Of a DNA stretch of 64,000 bases, positions 16,410-25,171 are shown in pieces (within the stretch, counting starts at the first letter, position 1; each line of letters opens with the position of its first letter). This DNA comes from Acidiluteibacter ferrifornacis. GTDB lineage: Bacteria; Bacteroidota; Bacteroidia; Flavobacteriales_E; Vicingaceae. The notes under the pieces were generated by a model. The model saw only the letters and a list, made by a program, of their open reading frames with translations, was not told where the DNA came from and did no database searches. Location of the stretch: the NCBI RefSeq assembly GCF_009909615.1, contig NZ_WWNE01000012.1, forward strand, positions 274,697 through 338,696. The letters run 5' to 3'. The translations under genes were made by a program, and so were the position numbers.

Positions 16410-17642
16410 CTATTCGTCTCTAAGTGCTACAATGGGTTTAATTGCCGCAGCTCGAGTTGCAGGAACTAATCCTGCTAAAGTGCCAGCTACAACAAGAACT
16501 AGGGTAGCCGTTAAAGCCACTTGAAAATTAACCTCTGGATTATTGAAAAACTGGGTGTCTGGTGGAATAAAACTATCGACCAATTCAATAAGTCCAACGC
16601 CCAACACTAAACCGATATAACCAGCCACTGAAGTAATTAATACAGATTCCATAATAATCAGACTAATAATGGAGTAGGGGGTTGCACCTAAAGCTTTACG
16701 TATACCTATTTCTTTGGTGCGTTCCTTCACCACAATCATCATAATGTTGCTGATTCCTACAATTCCGGCGATAATGGTCATGATGCCAATCACCCAAATG
16801 AAGAGGGCAATGTTGTCAAACAGGTTGTTGAATTTCAGAAATTCCTCTACGTTATTCCAAAAACGTATGGCCCGCTCATCCTCTGGATTGAAAATATGTG
16901 CTTCTGCCATTTTTTGCCGCACTTCTGTTTCGATCAGTTTGCTTTCCTCAATTCCTGCATCACCTACTGTAAACATCATTTGATGCACCCGGTCGCTGCC
17001 ATTGAACACCATTTGGGCGGTAGAAATGGGCAAGTACAAAATCTCTTGTTCGTTCTCTCCACCTTCGTCTTCAAAGATTCCAATCACTTTAAAAGGAACA
17101 CCGTTCACCTCCAAATACTTTCCCATTGGATCTTCGCCCTTAAACAGTGTTTTTTGAACCAAGGTGCCTATAGAAACCACTTTTCGCTTTTGCTCAATAT
17201 CGATGTTGTTGATGAATCGACCTTCAATGGTTCTCGTTTTCTCAATGTATTGATGATCCGGGTGAACGGTACGGATTCCGAAATCGCCTGTTTCCTTTTT
17301 GTAAGTCACATTGGATCCTGGAACATAAAAACGACCGCTCGCTTTTTCTACTCCTGAAATGTCGGTTTTGATGGTGTTGAAGTCGGCATTGTTGAACTGA
17401 ATAAAACGTCCAGGCTTCATGCCTTTATAGGGCTCACTCGTTTGACCGCCAAACACCCAAATGCTATTGGTGGCAGCATCTCTAAATTCTACTTTTACTC
17501 CGTTTGACAAACCAGTGCCGGCTCCCAACAGAATAATCAACATGAAAATTCCCCACGCTACGCTAAAGCCAGTCAAAAACGTACGCAACTTGTTTTTGCT
17601 GATGGTGTGAAATATTTCTTGCCATTTGTCTCTGTCGAACAT
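16410..17642 (-). CDS. MacB/FtsX-type ABC permease, paralogue
   Basis: A 410-residue permease with the same layout as the neighbouring gene: anchor helix, periplasmic domain and three C-terminal helices with VKERTKEIGIRKALGATP and LVPATRAAAIKPIVALR. The pair looks like an old tandem duplication. It begins 18 nt downstream of the ATPase gene. Confidence 0.9.
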   Translation of the reverse strand: MFDRDKWQEIFHTISKNKLRTFLTGFSVAWGIFMLIILLGAGTGLSNGVKVEFRDAATNSIWVFGGQTSEPYKGMKPGRFIQFNNADFNTIKTDISGVEKASGRFYVPGSNVTYKKETGDFGIRTVHPDHQYIEKTRTIEGRFINNIDIEQKRKVVSIGTLVQKTLFKGEDPMGKYLEVNGVPFKVIGIFEDEGGENEQEILYLPISTAQMVFNGSDRVHQMMFTVGDAGIEESKLIETEVRQKMAEAHIFNPEDERAIRFWNNVEEFLKFNNLFDNIALFIWVIGIMTIIAGIVGISNIMMIVVKERTKEIGIRKALGATPYSIISLIIMESVLITSVAGYIGLVLGVGLIELVDSFIPPDTQFFNNPEVNFQVALTATLVLVVAGTLAGLVPATRAAAIKPIVALRDE

Positions 17643-17660
17643 GGTGGTTAGCGGCTTGGA

Positions 17661-18323
17661 TTAATCAATGATGCGTCCGTCTTTCAGTCGAATCAATCGA
17701 TCTGTTTTGTCGGCGATGTCATTTTCGTGAGTAACTATAATTACTGTAATTCCTTCTAAGTTGATTTTGCGCAATAAATCCATCACTTCGTGGGAAGTTT
17801 TAGAATCCAAGGCTCCTGTAGGCTCATCGGCGAGCAACACTTTAGGGTTGGAGATTAACGCTCTAGCAATGGCTACCCGTTGTTTTTGACCTCCAGAGAG
17901 CTCATTGGGTAGGTGTTCGGCCCATTCTTTTAAACCCACTTTGTCTAAATATTCTAGCGCCAATAAATTCCGCTCTTTTCGGTTCACCTTTTTGTAATAG
18001 AGTGGAAGCGCCACATTTTCCATGGCATTCTTGAATGAAATCAAGTTGAACGACTGGAATACAAACCCTAAAAATCGGTTTCTGTATTGGGCGGCCTTGG
18101 TTTCGCTTAAGTCTTTGATTAAAGTACCGTCTAGGGTGTAAGAACCTTCGTCGTAATTGTCGAGCATGCCCAAAATGTTGAGCAACGTAGATTTCCCAGA
18201 ACCGGACGATCCCATAATGGAAACCATTTCACCTTCTTGAATTTCGATGTCGATCCCTTTTAGGACGTGCATACTGTTCTTACCCATTTGGTAAGACTTG
18301 TGAATGTTTTGCAACTTTATCAT
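17661..18323 (-). CDS. ABC transporter ATPase of the MacB/LolD type
   Basis: A 220-residue nucleotide-binding subunit with Walker A GSSGSGKST (38-46), signature LSGGQKQR, Walker B VLLADEPTGALD and the H-loop VTHE. The class powers FtsX-like permeases for export of peptides, antibiotics or lipoproteins. It is the first gene of the leftward operon ATPase-permease-permease-adaptor. Confidence 0.93.
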   Translation of the reverse strand: MIKLQNIHKSYQMGKNSMHVLKGIDIEIQEGEMVSIMGSSGSGKSTLLNILGMLDNYDEGSYTLDGTLIKDLSETKAAQYRNRFLGFVFQSFNLISFKNAMENVALPLYYKKVNRKERNLLALEYLDKVGLKEWAEHLPNELSGGQKQRVAIARALISNPKVLLADEPTGALDSKTSHEVMDLLRKINLEGITVIIVTHENDIADKTDRLIRLKDGRIID

Positions 18324-18553
18324 AACTGCTGACCAAGTTAATGGAAGATTTGGTTGCGGTGTGCAGCTATTTTATGAGCGGTCGATTATACGGATGGGAT
18401 GGAAAAGTGGGGGGGATTTAGTTTTTTTAGCACATTTATTTGATTGTTTTTTTATTCCTTTTCTAAAATAATGTTATTTCTATGTCCTCTCCATCAAACT
18501 CTTTAAGTATTAACAGCTTGCTAATTTGAAATATGATGCATTTTAGATAACCT

Positions 18554-18641
18554 AAAAGTTTGAATTAATAGAGGTGGAGTGCTTAAAAATTAGAAAGTTA
18601 AAGAGTGATTGTGGATTGGAGAAGGATTGTAAACCCTTCGG
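18554..18641 (+). repeat. 88-bp direct repeat flanking the RAYT gene, left copy
   Basis: Matches 19434-19521 in the same orientation with two differences over 88 bases. It contains AATAGAGGTGGAGT and ends AAACCCTTCGG. The two copies bracket the transposase gene, as expected for the repeats mobilised by REP-associated transposases. Confidence 0.9.
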
Positions 18642-18657
18642 GGTGGAGCGGGATTCA

Positions 18658-19383
18658 CTATTTATTATAAAATTTGTCATTATCCCATTTTTGAGGGTTG
18701 TTAATGATGTAATTCGAAATGTTTTCGTGCGCTTTATCATTCCTGATAATGTGTTCGTGATAATTTCGTTGCCATAATTTATCATTGAGTCCCAATGATT
18801 TCAATTGCTTGGTCACAGATGATTTGTATCCCCGAATAATTGCTCCAATGGTTTGTGAAGGAGATTGTGGTGTGTGTCGGCTTTGTCGGGGCTGTGGGGA
18901 TTGTGGGGGCGTTTTGCAAACGCCCTCATGATCTGATTGATTCAATTCTTTGCTTTGGGGTGAATCCATTTCTATGCTTTTGGGCGAATGCAATTCTATG
19001 CTTTGGGGCGAATTCAATTCTATGCTTTGAGGCGGATTTAATTCTATGCTTTGGGGCGAATGCAATTCGCCCGTACTATTCGGCAAATTGAATTCGGCTG
19101 CATGCAATATTCGGATGATGCCGTGCATGTGGTTGGGCATAATTATAAATTCGCCCAATTGTATATTTTTTCTAATGTAGGGAGTATTCAGCCATTCGTC
19201 ATTGGCCACCCTTCCAAATTCATTTAAAATCATTGTGCCATTTTCAATATGGCCAAATCGGCTAATTCTATTTTGGCAGCATATCGTTATAAAATATAGT
19301 CCTGCACTGGAGTAATCATATCCTTTTAACCGAATAGATCTTCGGTTGTGTTTATCTGGGTTGTATGCTGATTTTTTGTGCAA
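18658..19383 (-). CDS. REP-associated tyrosine transposase (Y1, HUH superfamily)
   Basis: The conserved part begins at YNPDKHNRRSIRLKGYDYS. No ATG lies just in front; TTG at 19381-19383 is the best nearby start (241 residues), while the open frame continues to an ATG at 19566 through the right-hand repeat, an extension that is probably not family sequence. The HUH motif is HMH in IIMPNHMHGI, and the C-terminal WQRNYHEHIIRN block carries the candidate catalytic Tyr. Five tandem SPQSIELN-like octapeptides are inserted between the two motifs. RAYTs are usually single-copy housekeepers of REP repeats and may be inactive as insertion sequences. Confidence 0.85.
   Translation of the reverse strand: MHKKSAYNPDKHNRRSIRLKGYDYSSAGLYFITICCQNRISRFGHIENGTMILNEFGRVANDEWLNTPYIRKNIQLGEFIIMPNHMHGIIRILHAAEFNLPNSTGELHSPQSIELNPPQSIELNSPQSIELHSPKSIEMDSPQSKELNQSDHEGVCKTPPQSPQPRQSRHTPQSPSQTIGAIIRGYKSSVTKQLKSLGLNDKLWQRNYHEHIIRNDKAHENISNYIINNPQKWDNDKFYNK
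18943..19062 (-). repeat. Five 24-bp tandem repeats inside the transposase gene
   Basis: Five consecutive 24-base units (18943, 18967, 18991, 19015, 19039), each a variant of CAATTCTATGCTTTGGGGCG plus four bases. The unit is a multiple of three, so it adds eight residues (SPQSIELN-like) per copy without breaking the frame. It falls between the HUH motif and the C-terminal catalytic block, in a spacer that can tolerate length change. Confidence 0.85.
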
Positions 19384-19433
19384 TTGGCATTTGAAATTTA
19401 TTCTATTCCTTAATTCAAAGCCTAATATAATCC

Positions 19434-19521
19434 AAAAGTTTGAATTAATAGAGGTGGAGTGCTTAAAAATTAGAAAGTTAAAGAGTGATTGGGGATTGGA
19501 GAAGGATTGCAAACCCTTCGG
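19434..19521 (+). repeat. 88-bp direct repeat flanking the RAYT gene, right copy
   Basis: Second copy of the repeat at 18554-18641, 86 of 88 bases identical, on the 5' side of the transposase gene and partly inside its possible upstream extension. Confidence 0.9.
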
Positions 19522-19549
19522 AGCGGTGTTACATATGTGTTCGGTTTTC

Positions 19550-19957
19550 TCATTTATGGTCTTCAAACCATTTCACAATTGAAGGCATATTGCGCTCAAA
19601 TCCTCCCGGAATGAAAAAATTTAAAACTCCAGCTCGATGATCAGTGTTGTTTTTAAAATCATGACTAGTTTTAGCCGGAATTCTTATAAAGGAACCTTTA
19701 TCTGCAGCTATCCATTTGTCCCCAATTAAAATAGATACTGTGCCTTCAAGAACATAAAATACCTCATCATTTTCTTTGTGTTGGTGAGCTCCAGGTCCTT
19801 CTGAATTTGGTTCTAGCCACCATTCCGAAATGCTGTATTTTTCATTGGTTTCATTTTCGTCTGCTTTGAAAATTGCTTTCATTGTCCCACAATGATATTC
19901 CCTCCCTTCTCCTTTTTTCAAAATCAAAACGTCTGTGTGGTTGTCTTTATGTTTCAT
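19550..19957 (-). CDS. Cupin-domain protein
   Basis: A 135-residue single-domain cupin. The first metal motif is GPGAHQHKENDEVFYVLEG (His-X-His plus Glu) and the second region contains IRIPAKTSHDF with a further His. Substrate cannot be told from sequence. It ends beside the outer edge of the RAYT element, but its last residues (KWFEDHK) look intact. It lies 27 nt downstream of the WG-like protein gene and may be co-transcribed. Confidence 0.8.
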   Translation of the reverse strand: MKHKDNHTDVLILKKGEGREYHCGTMKAIFKADENETNEKYSISEWWLEPNSEGPGAHQHKENDEVFYVLEGTVSILIGDKWIAADKGSFIRIPAKTSHDFKNNTDHRAGVLNFFIPGGFERNMPSIVKWFEDHK

Positions 19958-19984
19958 CCTTGCTTATCCTGTTCTGATTAAATC

Positions 19985-21133
19985 CTACCAATACTCACCG
20001 TTTTCATAAGCGATTTTTAGTTCTTCTAAAGTCTTGTATTTTAAAGGAATAATTAATGTATTTCCAAACATTGCTCCCCATTTATTTTCTTTTTCAATTG
20101 CATAAATATCTTCAGGTAATGGTACAATTTCATCGTATAGAACCTCATTGAGCACCAACTTGTTAAAGTCTGCAATGAACTGAAATTGCCCTTTTGCACC
20201 CTTAATGGCTACTGGAAAGTGATCAGTGTTAAATATAACTTTTTCGGAGATGTAGTAAGTTGTTGGTTGATTAGCTATAAAAATTAGATGTCCTTGTTTT
20301 TTTAATGGTACTGAAAAAACATCATCTACCAATTGCATCTGACTCCACTGAATTTTCTTGTTTTGAGGTGGTAACACAAAGTAAGCACTAGATTTTATTT
20401 CTTCGATAGAGTAGCTGTCAGTGTTTACTGCAAACAATCCAACTTTATCTTCTTGTGAAACAAGGTATAGACAATTTCCATCGTCTTGAATCTTTTGGAG
20501 CTCAATGGCTTTATAAGTAGGTGATAGGAATTCTACAATTTTACCTTCATCAGACAACAATGGATACACCATTCCTTTCATATTGTCTTTTACTACAATA
20601 AAATGGGGATAAGTTTTGTCTTTTATAAAATCATCGTATTCGCACTCTAGAACAGCTTTTCCCTCAATGTATAATCCTTTTTTCTTATCCTTCTCAACAA
20701 TGTAATTCATACAGCAGCCAAAATAGGACTCCGCTTCTACGGTGATATCGTCATAAATAGGAGGGATTAGAACTGTCAGATCACTAATGTATCCGAACCC
20801 TTTTTCTCCCTTCACGCGGTAAGTACCATTTCCATCAAAATCCAAAATATCGGTGAATAGATAGTCGCTTTCTACTTTTTGGCCGTTATCAAAACAGATT
20901 TCAAAACCATTAGCCTTAAAACATCGGTACAGATCAAATTCTTTATCGTATTCAATTTTGGTATAATTATCAGGCTTTACGACATAAGCATTATGATTAT
21001 CAATAATTCCGAGTTTATCATTTTCAGTGATTAAGGATAAATCATTGATGGTTCCTATTACTTTTCTATCCTGTCCACTAACTGAAATATGGATGCAAAA
21101 AAGTAGAGTGAGAGTGATAAAAATTGGTTTCAT
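19985..21133 (-). CDS. Secreted WG-repeat-like protein
   Basis: A 382-residue protein with a signal peptide (hydrophobic 4-18, cleavage near VSGQ). The body is a series of beta motifs such as KGFGYISDLTVLIPPIYDDI, KKGLYIEGKAVLECEYDDF and NKWGAMFGNTLIIPLKYKTL, which resemble WG repeats (G-W/Y-I followed by P-x-Y-D-x-I). WG-repeat proteins are presumed binding or envelope proteins of unknown ligand. A TATCTTCG element sits upstream at 21199-21206. Confidence 0.65.
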   Translation of the reverse strand: MKPIFITLTLLFCIHISVSGQDRKVIGTINDLSLITENDKLGIIDNHNAYVVKPDNYTKIEYDKEFDLYRCFKANGFEICFDNGQKVESDYLFTDILDFDGNGTYRVKGEKGFGYISDLTVLIPPIYDDITVEAESYFGCCMNYIVEKDKKKGLYIEGKAVLECEYDDFIKDKTYPHFIVVKDNMKGMVYPLLSDEGKIVEFLSPTYKAIELQKIQDDGNCLYLVSQEDKVGLFAVNTDSYSIEEIKSSAYFVLPPQNKKIQWSQMQLVDDVFSVPLKKQGHLIFIANQPTTYYISEKVIFNTDHFPVAIKGAKGQFQFIADFNKLVLNEVLYDEIVPLPEDIYAIEKENKWGAMFGNTLIIPLKYKTLEELKIAYENGEYW

Positions 21134-21198
21134 GATGATGTGATATATTATGTTGACTACGATTTAATGTGAAATGAATTGGATTCATTCTTCAAATT

Positions 21199-21229
21199 CG
21201 AAGATAATCAAAAAATAGAATTGGAGTAG
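21199..21229 (-). promoter_or_regulatory. Promoter-like element related to the RAYT repeat
   Basis: TATCTTCG on the minus strand (21206-21199) resembles TAnnTTTG and is preceded by the AATAGnnnTGGAGT motif also seen in the RAYT repeats and at 22836 and 51356. It lies 66 nt upstream of the WG-like gene. Confidence 0.4.
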
Positions 21230-21430
21230 ATGGGGATTAGCGGATTAAAGTAGAATTGACTTTGGAATGAAGGTTAATACGAGATAGGGATGAAGTTGTG
21301 CATTACTCGTATGAAAAAATGTAGCTTTCATAAATCATAATGAATTACTTCAGAATTTTTTTATTTCCATAGACCACTAGTTCTACATTTTTTAAAGTAG
21401 ATTTATTGCCTTAATTTTTTTCCTAAACAT

Positions 21431-22213
21431 ATGAACTACAAATTTTTTATTAGTTTCATTCTGATTCTCGTTAGTTACAATTTATTTGGACAAATATCGG
21501 ATACGACTTTCTTCAGAGATAAAAAATTTTCTAAGCCTACTACAAAAAGTAAAGCTAGATATATGACTATAAATAAAACAGGACCTTTAAACAGTGTTTT
21601 TCATTATTCTTTAAAACCACTTGAATTAATATCTAGCCATTCCTATAAATCTGATGACTCTCTAAACTATTGGCGAAGCGTTGATATTATAGGTGAATTA
21701 AAAAGGATAAAAACTCAGAATGATAGCATCTTTGAGCTTATTGAAAGAAAGGTGAGTAGTAATGACTTAATTGGTACTGCAAAATACAAAGTAAAGTTGT
21801 CAGAACGAGATAAATATGCTGTAGAACAATTGAAAAATTTGAAATCAATTTATGATGATGAGGAAATCACTCTACCGGTTTTCAATTCTGAAATAGATTT
21901 TTTAAAATACATGTTTTTGGCTGCAAAACCTGTAAGGGGGTATAGGTTAGAGGTTCCTGAAGACGAGGAGTATGTTGAAGGAAGTGTAATAATAAGAATC
22001 GATTTTGACGTTAATGCGAAAATAAAAGATCTTGTAATACTTGAAGGTTATGTAAGTGAAATTGATATGGGATTTTATATAGTAGCTATTAATGAAAATA
22101 AATGGGAAACGCCTGCACTAAAAAATGGAGAACCCATAGAGTTTACCTATTATTTTCAATTAATGTTTAGAGAATACAAGCCGATAATAGTTATAGATGG
22201 CATTGTTAAATAG
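21431..22213 (+). CDS. Secreted protein with a TonB-C-like C-terminus
   Basis: A 260-residue protein with a signal peptide (residues 4-20, cleavage near LFGQ). The last ~75 residues (EGSVIIRIDFDVNAKIKDLVIL through EFTYYFQLMF) follow the pattern of TonB C-terminal domains: a V-x-V-x-F-x-V strand, an I-x-x-L-x-V-L-x-G strand, an alpha segment and a final amphipathic strand. There is no N-terminal TonB anchor of the usual kind, so it is probably a periplasmic protein that borrowed the fold. Function unknown. Confidence 0.55.
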   Translation: MNYKFFISFILILVSYNLFGQISDTTFFRDKKFSKPTTKSKARYMTINKTGPLNSVFHYSLKPLELISSHSYKSDDSLNYWRSVDIIGELKRIKTQNDSIFELIERKVSSNDLIGTAKYKVKLSERDKYAVEQLKNLKSIYDDEEITLPVFNSEIDFLKYMFLAAKPVRGYRLEVPEDEEYVEGSVIIRIDFDVNAKIKDLVILEGYVSEIDMGFYIVAINENKWETPALKNGEPIEFTYYFQLMFREYKPIIVIDGIVK

Positions 22214-22231
22214 TTAACTGTACAAATCGTT

Positions 22232-22818
22232 CTATTTTTTACCGTTTTCTTGGGGTATTTGATGATCGTAGCTCAGCACTCGTTTTAGTTTCCAATCGCC
22301 ATTTTCAATCACCCACAGATGAGTAAATTTTGCTGTGTTTGTTTTCCGTGCAGCTTCTCCTTCCTTTTTTTGGTAGAAATCATGAATTCCATTTTGTATA
22401 GCGCCGTACAATACCTGACTATTGTCTTGATACAACGGAAATACCTCCATAGTTCCTTCTACTAAAGTGCGCCATGTTTTAAAGGGCAATTCTCCAATTC
22501 CACTGATGCTTTTGATGAAGGCACTTTTAGTCTCTGTTATTCCGTGCTCATCATGATAAAATTCAAAATCGGTTGATGTCAATAAAGCAACTTGATGAGT
22601 ATCTATTTTATTAAAGCCAATTTGAAACAGTAAGCTGTCCTTTTCTTGAATCAAACGATACAACTGTTGGCTTTCAGGACTGGCTTCTTCTGTGAGATAG
22701 ATGTCAGTTCGGTAGCTGGCTCATCTGAATTGTTGCACGAAAATAATGCAAATGTTAATGCAATTGTGGTTAATATTTTCAATGGCAGGCAAATTAGGTT
22801 TTTACTTTTTGTAAACAT
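22232..22818 (-). pseudogene. Frameshifted lipoprotein with an NTF2-like domain
   Basis: From ATG at 22818 the frame encodes a lipoprotein signal peptide with lipobox LFSC and then EPATELTSI, but stops about 57 codons in. A second frame, shifted by one base, runs on through SPESQQLYRLIQEKDSLLF to the stop at 22232 and has no ATG near its beginning (its first usable start is TTG at 22663). The downstream part (ending LWVIENGDWKLKRVLSYDH) resembles the SnoaL/NTF2-like DUF4440 fold. Together they make one normal lipoprotein interrupted by a one-base frameshift between about 22670 and 22720. It could be real decay or a sequencing error. Confidence 0.7.
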
Positions 22819-22835
22819 ATATAGAATTCGGATCT

Positions 22836-22876
22836 CGAAGATAATCTAAAAATGAAACCAATAGAAATCGAGTGGG
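22836..22876 (-). promoter_or_regulatory. Promoter-like element related to the RAYT repeat
   Basis: TATCTTCG (minus strand, 22843-22836) lies 18 nt ahead of the ATG of the frameshifted lipoprotein gene, with AATAGAAATCGAGT in the same relative position as in the other copies. Likely the promoter of that gene. Confidence 0.4.
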
Positions 22877-23229
22877 ACGAAGGCTACTAGTGGTTTGACT
22901 TAGAGATGAAAAGACAGAGGGTTGTCAATCCATTAGAATAGTAAAATCCGCTATTAAGTGTCTGTATTTTATATACTTAAATGGAGTTATTTAATTCAAA
23001 TTGTTCATTATTTTAAACAACGGTATCTAATTATGTAAATGGTTAAGTATAAATACTTAAATTTTTAGAACCGGTATTTATACTCTAGTAGTAGCCTAAA
23101 TTTAGTTTAAAATTTGTGTAGTAATCAAAATCATTTATTCGAATGATTAATTCGAATTTCATTCTGATTACAAAGGTGGTATCTGAAAAGCCTTTTCAAT
23201 AGAGTAGGAATTATAAAAAAATAAATATT
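22877..23229. other. AT-rich intergenic stretch
   Basis: About 350 bases, strongly AT-rich, between the broken lipoprotein and the small gene at 23230. It presumably holds the promoter of the latter, but I find no clear TAnnTTTG element, gene, RNA or terminator. Confidence 0.4.
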
Positions 23230-23469
23230 ATGAGTGCGATTAAAATTATTAAAGCAGCATATGCATCGGTAAATACTGGATTTGATGTAACTGCTAAATG
23301 TCAAGAATTAGTAAATACAGGTAATGATGATATTCCTGTAAACAACGAAACCTTTGGAGATCCTGATTTTGGTCAGACAAAGTATTTTACAGTTTTGTAC
23401 ACCACAAATGATGGTAAGACAGGACATGCTAAAGGTTGTCAAGAGAATACAAATTTAGATTTGATTTAA
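23230..23469 (+). CDS. Small protein resembling the DUF3395 (DnaJC11-like) domain
   Basis: A 79-residue protein with no signal peptide. The order I-I-K-A-x-Y, DVTAKCQELVNTG, NNETFGDPDFGQTKYFTVLY fits the small DUF3395-type domain found alone in bacteria and at the end of eukaryotic DnaJC11 proteins; I recall this pattern but cannot test it here. Monocistronic, with a terminator 10 nt after its stop. Confidence 0.55.
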   Translation: MSAIKIIKAAYASVNTGFDVTAKCQELVNTGNDDIPVNNETFGDPDFGQTKYFTVLYTTNDGKTGHAKGCQENTNLDLI

Positions 23470-23479
23470 ATCTATTAAT

Positions 23480-23518
23480 AGCTAGATAGGGATTAATTCT
23501 TTATTCTAGCTTTTTTTT
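23480..23518 (+). terminator. Intrinsic terminator of the small DUF3395-like gene
   Basis: Seven-base stem AGCTAGA (23480-23486) with TCTAGCT (23505-23511), 18-nt loop, followed by a run of T to 23518. Confidence 0.7.
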
Positions 23519-23790
23519 CTCCTTTCTATTTATTGTTTTTTATTCAAAAATCTGGTTAATATCGTTTTTGAATATTAAAGATTCTTACACAATTCATTCA
23601 GTTAACAATTTTTGTCCTTAAAGTCAGGATCTTTTGCAATGGGTTTTCATCTTTTGATAAACGATTATCTGTTGATTCTGCTATATGTTACTGATTCCTA
23701 TCGCTACGTTTAAACGCATATTATTTCATTTTTAATTCATCCTTAGATAGAGAATAGTAAGAGGAATTAGGGTTGACTTTATAGTTATTC
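23519..23790. other. Intergenic stretch with nothing recognisable
   Basis: About 270 bases between a rightward terminator and the 3' end of the leftward transporter gene. No open frame, repeat or hairpin of note. Confidence 0.4.
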
Positions 23791-24660
23791 TCAAACATCT
23801 GGTTCGATATGTATTAGAACATGCCCCAATTGAGGAATCTGTAGCCTTAAGTAGTCTTTCAATTCGTGTGCGAGTTGATGTCCTTCCTTCACTGTAATTT
23901 TACCATCTACAACGGCGTGTAAATCTACATGGTATTTCATACCAGCTTTTCGGATGAAACACTTTTCGGTGTCTATAATGCCTATTACTTCCACAGATCT
24001 GGAACGAATTTCAAGAATTAAGTCGTCGTACAATTGTTCGTCCATAATTTCTCCAAAGGCGGGTCGGATAATCAAATAACTATTGTATAGAATAAACGTG
24101 GAGGCAAATAAAGCGGCCCAGTCGTCAGCCGCTTCATAACCTGGTCCTAAATAGATTGCTATAGAAATACCTATAAATGCCATTACAGAAGTGATGGCGT
24201 CGCTTCTATGATGCCAAGCGTCTGCTTTTAAAGAGCTGCTATTGATATCTTTACTTTTCTTAATTACAATTTGATACGATATTTCTTTCCAAATGATAAT
24301 GGCACCTAAAACGAAGAGTGTCCATGATTGAGGTGATTCATGAGGGGTTTGGATATTATGAATACTTTCTACAGCTATGATGGTGGCTGAAATCACTAAA
24401 AATACAACTACCGCAAAGGTAATTAGAGGTTCAATTTTTCCATGTCCGTATGGATGATTATCGTCTGCTGGTCTTTTTGCATATCGAAATCCTAGTAAAA
24501 CCAATGTTGAAGAAAAGATATCGGTAGTTGATTCTATCGCGTCTGCTATCAGCGCATAAGAATTTCCAAAAAAACCAGCCAACCCTTTCGTTACAGCTAA
24601 AACAGTATTGGCAATAATGCTAAAATATATGGTCTTTATGGCCTTCTGTTCGTCTGACAA
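23791..24660 (-). CDS. Cation diffusion facilitator (CDF) metal/H+ antiporter
   Basis: A 289-residue CDF protein: six membrane helices in residues 8-210, metal-site motifs ALIADAIESTTD and DAWHHRSDA (HxxxD type), PYGHGKIEPL in the conserved loop, and a C-terminal cytoplasmic domain with HVDLHAVVDGKITVKEGH. It exports divalent cations such as Zn, Fe or Mn; metal is not resolved. Translation probably starts at TTG (24658-24660), since an in-frame stop lies only a few codons upstream and no ATG is near. Confidence 0.9.
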   Translation of the reverse strand: MSDEQKAIKTIYFSIIANTVLAVTKGLAGFFGNSYALIADAIESTTDIFSSTLVLLGFRYAKRPADDNHPYGHGKIEPLITFAVVVFLVISATIIAVESIHNIQTPHESPQSWTLFVLGAIIIWKEISYQIVIKKSKDINSSSLKADAWHHRSDAITSVMAFIGISIAIYLGPGYEAADDWAALFASTFILYNSYLIIRPAFGEIMDEQLYDDLILEIRSRSVEVIGIIDTEKCFIRKAGMKYHVDLHAVVDGKITVKEGHQLAHELKDYLRLQIPQLGHVLIHIEPDV

Positions 24661-24672
24661 AGTTTTTTATTT

Positions 24673-25128
24673 TTAATTTTTTTCAAATGTCAAATAATCA
24701 GTTCCTCCATTTCCACCACTAATATCAATTAACTCTATTTTAACATCAGAATTAGATATAATATCCCAATCGTCATTTATTTCTTCAAATTGATTGGATG
24801 AATTAAAATATATATTGAAGTCTAAATCTTTAGAAGAGTCATCATCACTATTGCTAGAAGTTATGTTCCAAACGCCATCAATGTTATTTACTCCATCATT
24901 AGCGTTAAGAACTCCTGAACTTTTGAATGTAAATTGATAACCATTGAATTCATGCGTTTCATCTGAATCCGAGTCGATAAACTTAGTAATTCTCCATGTA
25001 CCACTTTGAACATTGGTTTGAATGGTATTCTTAATATTATTACTTGGTTTATCGTCCTCCTTTTTACATGAAATACCTGATATGACAAATAATAGAATAA
25101 GACAGTTCTTTATGTTTAAGATTTTCAT
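24673..25128 (-). CDS. Lipocalin-like lipoprotein
   Basis: A 151-residue lipoprotein: signal peptide ending in lipobox GISC (Cys21), a KKEDDKPSNN linker, then a beta-barrel-like domain with SGTWRITKFIDSDSDETHEF and the closing strand DYLTFEKN. This is the pattern of small lipocalin-like lipoproteins of Bacteroidota. Ligand unknown. Confidence 0.65.
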   Translation of the reverse strand: MKILNIKNCLILLFVISGISCKKEDDKPSNNIKNTIQTNVQSGTWRITKFIDSDSDETHEFNGYQFTFKSSGVLNANDGVNNIDGVWNITSSNSDDDSSKDLDFNIYFNSSNQFEEINDDWDIISNSDVKIELIDISGGNGGTDYLTFEKN

Positions 25129-25171
25129 ATTTTTTATTAAAATTATTGTCGAAAATAAGAATCTAAATTAA

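Larger units (their letters stand above)
18554..19521 (-). mobile_element. REP-associated (IS200-like) transposase element
   Basis: A unit of about 970 bases made of one Y1/HUH transposase gene between two 88-bp direct repeats. The right repeat ends 28 nt before the cupin stop codon, and the last cupin codons and the element's outer edge abut. Degenerate relatives of the repeat occur at 21199-21229, 22836-22876 and 51356-51410. Confidence 0.75.

Noticed and set aside
18552..18785. Short leftward frame overlapping the transposase C-terminus
   Set aside because: It is a translation of the left 88-bp repeat and its neighbourhood, mirrored by the same peptide in the right repeat; not a gene.
18943..19062. 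Five regular 24-bp repeats considered as a CRISPR array
   Set aside because: There are no spacers; the units are contiguous and coding.
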